The notes beneath the pieces were generated by a model that was not told where the DNA came from, ran no database searches, and saw nothing but the letters and a program-made list of their open reading frames with translations. Positions 44,651 to 51,194 of a stretch of DNA of 64,000 nt are shown in pieces. Position 1 is the stretch's first letter, and each line of letters opens with the position of its first letter. The stretch is from positions 62,001 to 126,000 of the forward strand of contig NZ_VIRS01000020.1 of assembly GCF_006912135.1 (NCBI RefSeq), read 5' to 3'. Origin of the DNA: Cryptosporangium phraense (GTDB lineage: Bacteria > Actinomycetota > Actinomycetes > Mycobacteriales > Cryptosporangiaceae). The position numbers were made by a program, and so were the translations under genes.

Positions 44651-45592
44651 ATGGCTGCCGAACCGCTGCCCGTCGAGATTCTGGTCCTCCGGCGGGCGCT
44701 CGAGGGATCGGTGCTCCCGCGTCACCAGACCGGTGGCTCGCCCCAGCGACTGCTGACCGGCCTGCTCGGCGAGCACTGGCTCGACGCCGGGGCCGCCCTG
44801 CCGCTCGGCGTCCTCATCGACCTGGTCGCGGAGTTCGGGATCAGCGAGACCAGTGCCCGCGCCACCGCGAACCGGCTGGTCAAACGCGGGGTGCTGGACA
44901 CGACCCGGGTCGGGCGCCACGCGTACTACCGGCTCTCGGAGATCGGGCAGCAGGACATCCGGCACAAGAACGGCACCGTGCTGGAGTTCGGCCCGTCGGC
45001 CCGCGAGTGGGACGGCCGCTGGACGCTGGCCGCGTTCAGCATCCCCGAGGAACAGCGAAGGCTGCGCCACCAGTTGCGCAGCTACCTGCGCTGGCTCGGG
45101 TTCGCGCCGCTCTTCGACGGGCTCTGGATCTCCCCGCACGCCGGCCTGGACGCGCTGCGCGAGGTGTTCCAGGCCGTGGGCGTCGACAATCTCAGCGCGT
45201 TCCGCGTCGTCGAGACCGCGGTCGGGTGCGCGCCGCTGACCGCGTGGGACCTGACCGGGATCCAGTCGGCCTACCAGACGTTCCTGGCCGAGCACCAGGC
45301 GCTGGCCGAGGAGGTCCGGGCCGGGTCGGTGACGCCGGCCGCCGCGCTGACCGCCCGGACCCGTCTGCTCGAGGACTGGCGGGTGTTCCCCGGACTCGAC
45401 CCTGATCTGCCCGCTGAGCTCCTACCGGCCGACTGGCCCCGTCCGGCCGCCCACGCGCTGTTCAGTGAGCTCTACGACGGTCTGGGGGAGCTGGCCGCCC
45501 TGCGCTTCCGGCAGATCGTCGCCCGGCACGACCCCGACCTGGCCGGCCGGACCGCCCACCACAGGACGGCGTCCGCTTCCCGCCAGCAGTAG
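44651..45592 (+). CDS. PaaX family transcriptional regulator
   Basis: 313 residues. The N-terminal winged helix (LPLGVLIDLVAEFGISETSARATANRLVKRGVLDTTRVGRHAYYRLSE) and the central WDGRWTLAAFSIPEEQRRLRHQLRSYLRWLGFAPLFDGLWISPHA are diagnostic of PaaX; the C-terminal domain includes LLEDWRVFPGLDPDLPAELLPADWPRPAAHALF. PaaX proteins usually repress phenylacetyl-CoA catabolism and respond to its CoA ester. No paa genes are adjacent, so the target is unknown, though the CoA-ligase/MaoC operon is 2 kb upstream. ATG 44651 is preferred over a Gly-rich upstream extension. Confidence 0.9.
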   Translation: MAAEPLPVEILVLRRALEGSVLPRHQTGGSPQRLLTGLLGEHWLDAGAALPLGVLIDLVAEFGISETSARATANRLVKRGVLDTTRVGRHAYYRLSEIGQQDIRHKNGTVLEFGPSAREWDGRWTLAAFSIPEEQRRLRHQLRSYLRWLGFAPLFDGLWISPHAGLDALREVFQAVGVDNLSAFRVVETAVGCAPLTAWDLTGIQSAYQTFLAEHQALAEEVRAGSVTPAAALTARTRLLEDWRVFPGLDPDLPAELLPADWPRPAAHALFSELYDGLGELAALRFRQIVARHDPDLAGRTAHHRTASASRQQ

Positions 45593-45619
45593 CCGGCCGA
45601 TTTCGGCACGCTCGAGGCC

Positions 45620-46237
45620 GTGAGCGGATACGTCGAGGGGATCGTCGAGCGGTACGTTCTCGCCGGCGCGGGGTTCGAACGGCGGCTGCGCCGCGTGCGG
45701 CCGGGGCAGTGGGCCGGGCCGACGCCGTGCCGGGAGTGGGACGTCCGGGCGCTGGTGAACCACATGACCCGGGGAAACCTCAACTACGTGGCGCTGCTGC
45801 GCGGTGCGACCGCGGCGGATTTCCTCCGTCTGCGGGACGCCGACGCGCTCGGGGAGGACCCGGTCGAGACGTTCGTCTCGTCGGTCCGGGCCTGCGCGGA
45901 CGCCTTCGCGGAGCCCGGCGCGCTCGACCGGCCCCTGGACTACCCCCTCGGCCCGGCCGACGGCGCCCAGGTCCTGGCCGTGCGCACGACCGACACGCTG
46001 ATCCACACCTGGGACCTGGCCCGGGCGATCGGCGACGACGAGATCCTGGACCCCGGGCTGGTCGAGTGGGCTGTGACGTCGCTCGGCGCGATCTACGAGG
46101 GGCTGGCCGAGACCCCGGCCGACGCGGGCACCACCCACCGCTATTTCGACCCCGCTCCGGAGGTTTCAGAGGGCGCCGAGCGGCAAACGGAGTTGTTGGC
46201 ACAGATGGGACGGAACCCGCGAACAGCCATGCACTAG
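45620..46237 (+). CDS. TIGR03086-type metal-binding (DinB-fold, mycothiol-dependent isomerase-like) protein
   Basis: 205 residues from a GTG. WAGPTPCREWDVRALVNHMTRGN gives the first metal His of the DinB/MDMPI fold, and VLAVRTTDTLIHTWDLARAIG the HxxxD region with the second; the TIGR03086 family is typical of actinobacteria. Relatives use mycothiol for isomerisation or transfer; the substrate here is unknown. It follows paaX by 27 bp and may be co-transcribed. Confidence 0.83.
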   Translation: MSGYVEGIVERYVLAGAGFERRLRRVRPGQWAGPTPCREWDVRALVNHMTRGNLNYVALLRGATAADFLRLRDADALGEDPVETFVSSVRACADAFAEPGALDRPLDYPLGPADGAQVLAVRTTDTLIHTWDLARAIGDDEILDPGLVEWAVTSLGAIYEGLAETPADAGTTHRYFDPAPEVSEGAERQTELLAQMGRNPRTAMH

Positions 46238-46357
46238 GCTGGCGCGACACGCTCATAGACGTTGTTTTGCGCGTGGAGATTTTGCAGTGTGGCTGCGACC
46301 TGGCAGCCTGTCATCCAGTGGTCCGCAATGGGACCGCGCTTTCGAGGGATACACCGT

Positions 46358-46561
46358 ATGGCTACTGGCACCGTGAAGTGGTTCAACGCAGAGAAGGGGT
46401 TCGGGTTCATCGCGCCCGACGGGGGCGGTCCGGATGTCTTCGCCCACTACTCGGCGATCCAGACTCAGGGCTACAAGGAACTGACCGACGGACAGGCGGT
46501 TGAGTTCGACGTCACCCAGGGTCAGAAGGGCCCGCAGGCGGCGAACATCCGACCGCTGTAG
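46358..46561 (+). CDS. Cold-shock protein (CspA family)
   Basis: 67 residues, one cold-shock domain. [31 protein letters not shown] contains RNP1 (KGFGFI) and RNP2 (VFAHY). It binds single-stranded RNA and DNA as an RNA chaperone. GAGGGA precedes the ATG by 8 bp. The ~120-nt leader fits the long 5' UTR typical of csp mRNAs. A terminator hairpin follows at 46581. Confidence 0.95.
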   Translation: MATGTVKWFNAEKGFGFIAPDGGGPDVFAHYSAIQTQGYKELTDGQAVEFDVTQGQKGPQAANIRPL

Positions 46562-46580
46562 GCATCACACCGCACACGAC

Positions 46581-46611
46581 AGGCCCTCGTCCGGTTCCCG
46601 GGCGGGGGCCT
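46581..46611 (+). terminator. Hairpin terminator after the csp gene
   Basis: AGGCCC pairs with GGGCCT across an inner CCGG/CCGG stem and a TTC loop, followed by TTCGCTTG. It starts 20 bp after the stop. Confidence 0.6.
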
Positions 46612-48015
46612 TTCGCTTGCCCGCCTCTCCCTGGACATCGTTCACGGCGGCGGCGAACTCGACTTCAGCGCCTACGCGGACGGGGGACCGCGGGCACTCG
46701 CCGCCTCGAAGGCTGACGTCGGCGGGCAGGTCGCGCCGCGGGCGGTCGCCACGCACCGGGCGTCCGATGGGCCCTCTCTCGCGGAGGCAGCGGGACCGAG
46801 GTGCTGGCGCTGGAGCGGCGGGTCCGGCTGCCCGCCGGGCGGCCGGAGGCTGCCCGCCGGGCGGCCGCTGGCACGTGAGCCGCCGAAGCGCGACGCGCGC
46901 TGTACTGGACCGGCGGAACCAATACTCCGTCCCATCTCGACCGCGTCTCGGCCGCCGACCCGAGCCCGGACCGACGGCCGCACCCGACGGCCCTGGCCGG
47001 CCAGCGCTCGCGCCTGCAGCGGCTGGCCTGTATGCCACGTCCGCGAGGTGCGGTCACGCTACGTCCCGCCAGGTGCGGTCACGCCACGTTGCGCGAGGCG
47101 CATCCGGCCCGGTCGCATTCCGGGCCTTCTCTGGACGCCGCGTGGCCCGGAGCCGACCCGCGCGAGGGGGATGCTGCGGGCGGGCCTGTCTCTAACGATC
47201 GACAGCAGCTGGTCGGCGAGCGCGGCGGGATCGGCGTGTGCCTGTATCCCACCGACCACCCTGGTGTGGCCAACACAGTCGAGGTCACGCTCACGGTCCC
47301 ACCGGCCTGGTCGCGCCGTTCACCGCGCCTCCGCTCGTCGAGGCCTCCGACTGCGTTCCGCGCCCGCTCGGCGCGGTCACCCTGGTCGATCGGTCCAGCC
47401 CCGCCCCGACGAGCGTCGCGCCCACCGCTCCCCGGCGCGCTGCGGTCGGCGGCGCGGGACCTTCCGCACGGGCCGGGCGGGCTGGTGTTCCGGGGTGCTG
47501 CGGTTGGCGGTGGGGCGGCTTCCCGGCGGGCCGGGCGGGCTGCCGTGCCGGGGTGCTGCGGTCGGCGGTGCGGGGGTTTCCGCGCGGACCGGGTGCGCTG
47601 CCGCGCCGGGGCGCTGCGGTTGGCGGCGGGGCGATCTGCGCGAGTTGGGCGGGCTGCCGCGTCGGGGTGCTGCGGTTGGCGATGCGTGGGTTTCCGCGCG
47701 GACCGGGCGGGCTGCCGCGCCGGGGCGCTGCCGCGGGCCGGGCGGGGCGGGCGCGCTGCCGCGCCGACGGGCTGCGGCTACCGGCGGGGCTATATGCGCG
47801 GGCCGGACGGGCTGCCGCGCCGGGGCGCTGCGGTTGGTGGCGGGGGGATCTGCGCGGGTCGGGCGGGCTGCGCGTCGGGGCGCTGGCCGAGGTTAGTCGG
47901 TCGGGCGCGCCCGGGGTGCGGCGCCAGGAGGTCCCGGTGTTCCGCCGCGCGGCGAGCGGCTGCAACGACCGGGACGTCGCGGGGCTGCCCGGCGGCGCGC
48001 GGCGAACGGTGGCGG
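46612..48015. other. 1.4-kb gene-free, repeat-rich stretch
   Basis: Long open frames exist on both strands but are low-complexity Arg/Ala/Gly/Pro and cross repeat units whose length is not a multiple of 3, so none is believable. Content: GCTGCCCGCCGGGCGGCC twice near 46828 and 46850; GAGGTGCGGTCACGC-like pairs at 47044-47093; a possible eroded TetR tail at about 47195-47290 (minus); the minisatellite 47439-47881. Confidence 0.6.
47439..47881 (+). repeat. Minisatellite: eight ~58-bp tandem units
   Basis: Units starting GCTGCGGT(T/C)GGCGG recur at 47439, 47497, 47555, 47613, 47669, 47727, 47771 and 47827. Lengths are 58, 58, 58, 56, 58, 44, 56 and 55 bp; unit 6 is shortened. Each contains a CCGGGCGGGCTGCCGCGCCG-like end. 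The period is not a multiple of 3 and units differ by substitutions, which argues against coding use. Confidence 0.8.
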
Positions 48016-48813
48016 TCAGCGAGTCTTGAGGTACGCCTCGACTCCGTCCAGGATGCGCTCCAGGCCGAACGTCAGTGCGTCATCCCGGCCGCCCCCGGCA
48101 GCCGACGCCCAGGCCGCGGCCACTGCCGGGTACCGGTCGGAGTGACGGGTCAACGCGACCCGGAACCCCGCCTCCACCGCCCCCTCCCCACCGGTCGCGA
48201 TCCCCTGCTGAGCCAGGTTGCGGGCGTGCCCGGCCAGCGTCGCCACCAGGTCGAGCGCCTCGGCGCCGGTCAGCCCCGTCTCGGTCAGCGCGGCCAGCGC
48301 GGACTCGGTCCAGGCCGTCTCGTTCGGCCCGATCACCCGGGGGCCGAGGGTCGCCTCCAGCGCCCACGGGTGGGCCCAGAACCGCGCGAAGATCCCGCGC
48401 GTCCAGGCATCGAGAACAGCCCGCCACCCCGCTTCGCCCGGCCCCCCTGCTTCGCCCGGCCCCCCTGCTTCGGCCGGCTTCCCCGCTTCGCCCGGCCGCC
48501 CTGCTTCGCCCGGCCCTCCTGCTTCGGACGGCCGCCCCGCTTCGGCCCGCGAGCCGGTCCCGAACGGCTCCGGCGGGCCCATTCCGATGTCGACCATCAG
48601 CGCCACCAGCTCGGCCTTCCCCGGCACATACCGGTACAGCGCCATCTTCGTCACCCCCAGCGCCTCGGCGATGCGCTGCATGGTCACCGCGGCCAGCCCC
48701 TCGGCGTCGGCCAGGTCGATGCCCGCCCGGGCGATGTCGGTCCGGGTGAACGCCGGCCGCGGGCCGCGCTTGGGTGTCGGCGGCTCGTCCCACAACACAG
48801 AGATCTGATCCAT
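48016..48813 (-). CDS. TetR family regulator with an EAGxPx repeat insert
   Basis: 265 residues. HTH at about 22-68 (AFTRTDIARAGIDLADAEGLAAVTMQRIAEALGVTKMALYRYVPGKAELVALMV). Between the HTH and the ligand domain, about residues 89-129, lie seven tandem copies of EAGxPx, encoded by an 18-bp repeat at ~48427-48550. The C-terminal domain (WRAVLDAWTRGIFARFWAHPWALEATLGPRVIGPNE) is of the TetR_C_11-like type. It faces an FAD monooxygenase across 44 bp holding a perfect palindrome. The insert keeps the frame and is probably a flexible linker. Confidence 0.87.
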   Translation of the reverse strand: MDQISVLWDEPPTPKRGPRPAFTRTDIARAGIDLADAEGLAAVTMQRIAEALGVTKMALYRYVPGKAELVALMVDIGMGPPEPFGTGSRAEAGRPSEAGGPGEAGRPGEAGKPAEAGGPGEAGGPGEAGWRAVLDAWTRGIFARFWAHPWALEATLGPRVIGPNETAWTESALAALTETGLTGAEALDLVATLAGHARNLAQQGIATGGEGAVEAGFRVALTRHSDRYPAVAAAWASAAGGGRDDALTFGLERILDGVEAYLKTR

Positions 48814-48831
48814 AACAGCGTCTAGCGTAAT

Positions 48832-48850
48832 CTGTATCCAACGGATACAG
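48832..48850. promoter_or_regulatory. TetR operator: CTGTATCC-AAC-GGATACAG
   Basis: Perfect 8-bp inverted arms with a 3-bp spacer, between the divergent TetR (start 48813) and FAD monooxygenase (start 48858) genes, 7 bp before the latter's ATG. A strong candidate operator controlling both. Confidence 0.7.
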
Positions 48851-48857
48851 TTTTGAC

Positions 48858-50054
48858 ATGCCCAAGATCCTGATCTCCGGCGCCGGAATTGCCGGCCCCG
48901 CCCTCGCCTCCGCCCTGTCCCGCCGCGGCCACGGCCCCGGCCCCGGCCACGGCCACGGCCACGGCCACGGCCACGGCCACGACCACGACGTCACGGTCGT
49001 CGAGGTAGCCCCGAACCTGCGCGAGTCCGGCTTCGCCGTGGACTTCCGCGGCCCCACCCACGAACGCGTGCTCGAGCGCCTCGGCGTCCTCGACGAACTG
49101 CGCGCCCTCCAGACCGGCGGGTCGGCGATGATCACCGTCGACGCCCAGGACCGGGAGATCTTCCGGCTCCCGGCCGAGTTCACCGGCGGCGACCTCGAGG
49201 TACTCCGCCGCGACCTCTCGGCGGTGCTGTACCGGCGCAGCGCCCCGCACACCGACTACCGCTTCGGCACGTCGATCACCGCGCTCAGCGAGTCGCCGGA
49301 AGGCGTCCGCGTGGAATTGAGCAGTGGGGAGCGGCTGACCGCGGACCTGGTGGTCGGAGCGGACGGAGTCCGGTCGGCGGTCCGCCGGCTGCGGTTCGGT
49401 CCGCACGAGCGGTTCGTGAAGAACCTCGGCTACTGCATCGCGGGCTGGAGCTTCCCGACCGACCTCGACCTCGGGCCGGACGCGCGCCACTACGGCGTGC
49501 CGGGCCGCACCGCGGCCCTGTCCGGCGGGAACGGCACCGCGACCGCGCTCGCGGTCTTCACCGCGCCCGAGGAGATCCCGTACGACGACCCCCGCGGCCT
49601 GATCCGGCGCACCTACGCCGACCTCGGGTGGCACGTCCCGGAGATGCTGGCTGGCCTCTCCGAGGCCTCCGACATCTACTTCGACGCGATCAGCCGCGTC
49701 TCGGCCCGGTCCTGGACGACCGGCCGCGTCGCGCTACTGGGGGACGCCGCCTGGGGCGTCACGCTGGGCGGAATGGGCGTCGGGACCGGGATCGTCGGGG
49801 CCTACGTGCTGGCCGGGGAGCTGGCGTCGTCCGGCGGTGACGTGGCCACCGCGCTGGCCGCCTACGAGCAGCGGATGCGCCCCTACGCGGGCCGCTGGCA
49901 GCGGGGCGCGCACCCGGGCCGGTTCCTGGCCCCGAAGACCGCCTACGGCCTGTGGGCCCGCAACACGATGCTGAGCAACGCGCTGGTCCGCCGCTCGATG
50001 CTCGGCGGCACCCGCAAGCTCGCCGACGAACCCGCCCTGCCGGCCTACAACTAA
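48858..50054 (+). CDS. FAD-dependent monooxygenase with a His-Gly repeat insert
   Basis: 398 residues. ISGAGIAGPALASALSRRG begins the FAD fold; LTADLVVGADGVRSAVRRLRFG and VALLGDAAWGVTLGGMGVGTGIVGAYVLAGEL are the later FAD motifs, as in TetX/PHBH-like hydroxylases. Residues 24-44 are an insert of GH and GP dipeptides ending HDHD, from a 6-bp repeat GGCCAC at 48927-48986; family members go straight from RRGH to DVTVVE. It lies in the loop between the first helix and second strand, so folding may tolerate it, and the histidines could bind metal. The stop TAA is supplied by the 169-bp element at 50052. Confidence 0.86.
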   Translation: MPKILISGAGIAGPALASALSRRGHGPGPGHGHGHGHGHGHDHDVTVVEVAPNLRESGFAVDFRGPTHERVLERLGVLDELRALQTGGSAMITVDAQDREIFRLPAEFTGGDLEVLRRDLSAVLYRRSAPHTDYRFGTSITALSESPEGVRVELSSGERLTADLVVGADGVRSAVRRLRFGPHERFVKNLGYCIAGWSFPTDLDLGPDARHYGVPGRTAALSGGNGTATALAVFTAPEEIPYDDPRGLIRRTYADLGWHVPEMLAGLSEASDIYFDAISRVSARSWTTGRVALLGDAAWGVTLGGMGVGTGIVGAYVLAGELASSGGDVATALAAYEQRMRPYAGRWQRGAHPGRFLAPKTAYGLWARNTMLSNALVRRSMLGGTRKLADEPALPAYN

Positions 50055-50220
50055 GGCGTGTTTCATGAGCCAGCAGCCCACCGTGGCCGCGACCCAGACG
50101 ACGACCGGAGGCGTTGTCGCCTTGTCCGGATACAACAGCGGTATCCGGACAAGGCTCCGCCTTGCCGGATCGCCGCCTGGGCCACGCCCACGGCGTCCTG
50201 AACTCATGAAACACGCCTTA
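50052..50220. repeat. 169-bp near-palindromic MITE-like element
   Basis: Perfect 18-bp terminal inverted repeats TAAGGCGTGTTTCATGAG at 50052-50069 and 50203-50220. The interior is also self-complementary with a few mismatches, down to a perfect 14-bp central stem (GCCTTGTCCGGATA, from 50120 region, against its complement). The whole unit can fold as one long hairpin. It has no gene. The ends carry TA, as expected if a TA target was duplicated. It lies exactly between two convergent genes and both stops are its terminal TAA. It may be a miniature insertion element, and would act as a two-way terminator. Confidence 0.75.
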
Positions 50221-51102
50221 GACGTCCCGGGGCAACTCGCGGGCCAGGGCGACGAACGCGGTGGCGGCGGGCGAGAGCCCTCCGGTGCGCCAGGTCATGA
50301 CCGCGCCGTGCCGCAGGCGCGGGGTGGTGGACACGACGACGGCGCCGCGGCCGGCCGCGTCCTCGGCCAGGCAGAGCGGGAGCAGCGTCGCGCCCGCCCC
50401 GGCCAGCACGAGCGGCACGATCGCGGCCCGGTGCGTGGTCTCGACCGCGACCCGCGGCGGCGCGCCGCACAGGCTCAGCTCGCGGTCGACCAGCGTCCGC
50501 ATCGCGGTGCCCTCCGGGGTGGACACCAGCGGCCGCCCGGCCAGCTCGTCGACCGGGATCGGACGGCCCGGCTCGGCCCCGTCGCCGGGCGGGAGCACCG
50601 CGTAGAACTCCTGGTCGGGCAGGCGTAAGTGGTCCAGCCCGTCGACCCCGCCGGGCGACTCGGCCAACCCGAGCTCGCACTCCCCGGACAGCACCATCCG
50701 GGTCACCGCGTCGTCGAGCTCCGGGTCGGTGACCCGGACGTCCACCCGCTCGTGGTCGGACCGGAACCGTCCGATCAGGCCGGCCAGCGGGTCGACGGCC
50801 AGCGTGGTGAGCGCGACGATGTCGAGGCGGCCACCGGTCAGCCCGATCACGCTCTCGACCGACGCCCGCGCGGTCGCGAAGTCGCGCAGCACCTGCTTGG
50901 CCGGGCGGACCAGGGCCTCGCCGGCCGCGGTCAGGCCGACCCCGCGGCCCAGCCGGTCGAAGAGCGGGGTGCCGAGATCCCGTTCCAGGGCCCGGATCGC
51001 CTGCGAGAGCGAGGGCTGCGCCACCCGGAGCCGCCGTCCGGCGCTGGTGAAGCTGCCGGTCGCGACGATCGTGAGGAAGTATTCGAGCTGGCGGCGATCC
51101 AT
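50218..51102 (-). CDS. LysR family transcriptional regulator
   Basis: 294 residues. HTH at 1-60: RRQLEYFLTIVATGSFTSAGRRLRVAQPSLSQAIRALERDLGTPLFDRLGRGVGLTAAGEAL. The LysR substrate domain follows (RLDIVALTTLAVDPLAGLIGRF, CELGLAESPGG, GTAMRTLVDREL, AIVPLVLAGAGATLLP). Divergent from the DUF3604 gene over 92 bp, with a LysR-type box between. Its stop TAA lies in the terminal repeat of the hairpin element, so the last codons may have been altered by its arrival. Confidence 0.9.
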   Translation of the reverse strand: MDRRQLEYFLTIVATGSFTSAGRRLRVAQPSLSQAIRALERDLGTPLFDRLGRGVGLTAAGEALVRPAKQVLRDFATARASVESVIGLTGGRLDIVALTTLAVDPLAGLIGRFRSDHERVDVRVTDPELDDAVTRMVLSGECELGLAESPGGVDGLDHLRLPDQEFYAVLPPGDGAEPGRPIPVDELAGRPLVSTPEGTAMRTLVDRELSLCGAPPRVAVETTHRAAIVPLVLAGAGATLLPLCLAEDAAGRGAVVVSTTPRLRHGAVMTWRTGGLSPAATAFVALARELPRDV

Positions 51103-51109
51103 TGAGAAA

Positions 51110-51128
51110 TCCTATGGGCTGAGTAGGA
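51110..51128. promoter_or_regulatory. LysR-type box TCCTA-N9-TAGGA
   Basis: TCCTA and TAGGA are inverted around 9 bp, giving the T-N11-A core typical of LysR sites, 7 bp upstream of the lysR start and 66 bp from the DUF3604 start. Confidence 0.5.
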
Positions 51129-51194
51129 AATCGGTATCGCTCGGGTCCGGCGGGCGCGTTGCTCCGGTCGACGTGGACCGAGAGAGTTCGGGGG

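Noticed and set aside
47439-47881. CRISPR array
   Set aside because: The whole 58-bp unit repeats; there are no unique spacers between short identical repeats and no cas genes.
46500-48825. Overlapping open frames of 100-600 codons on both strands
   Set aside because: They cross repeat units whose period is not divisible by 3, are low-complexity, and share no motif with proteins I know.
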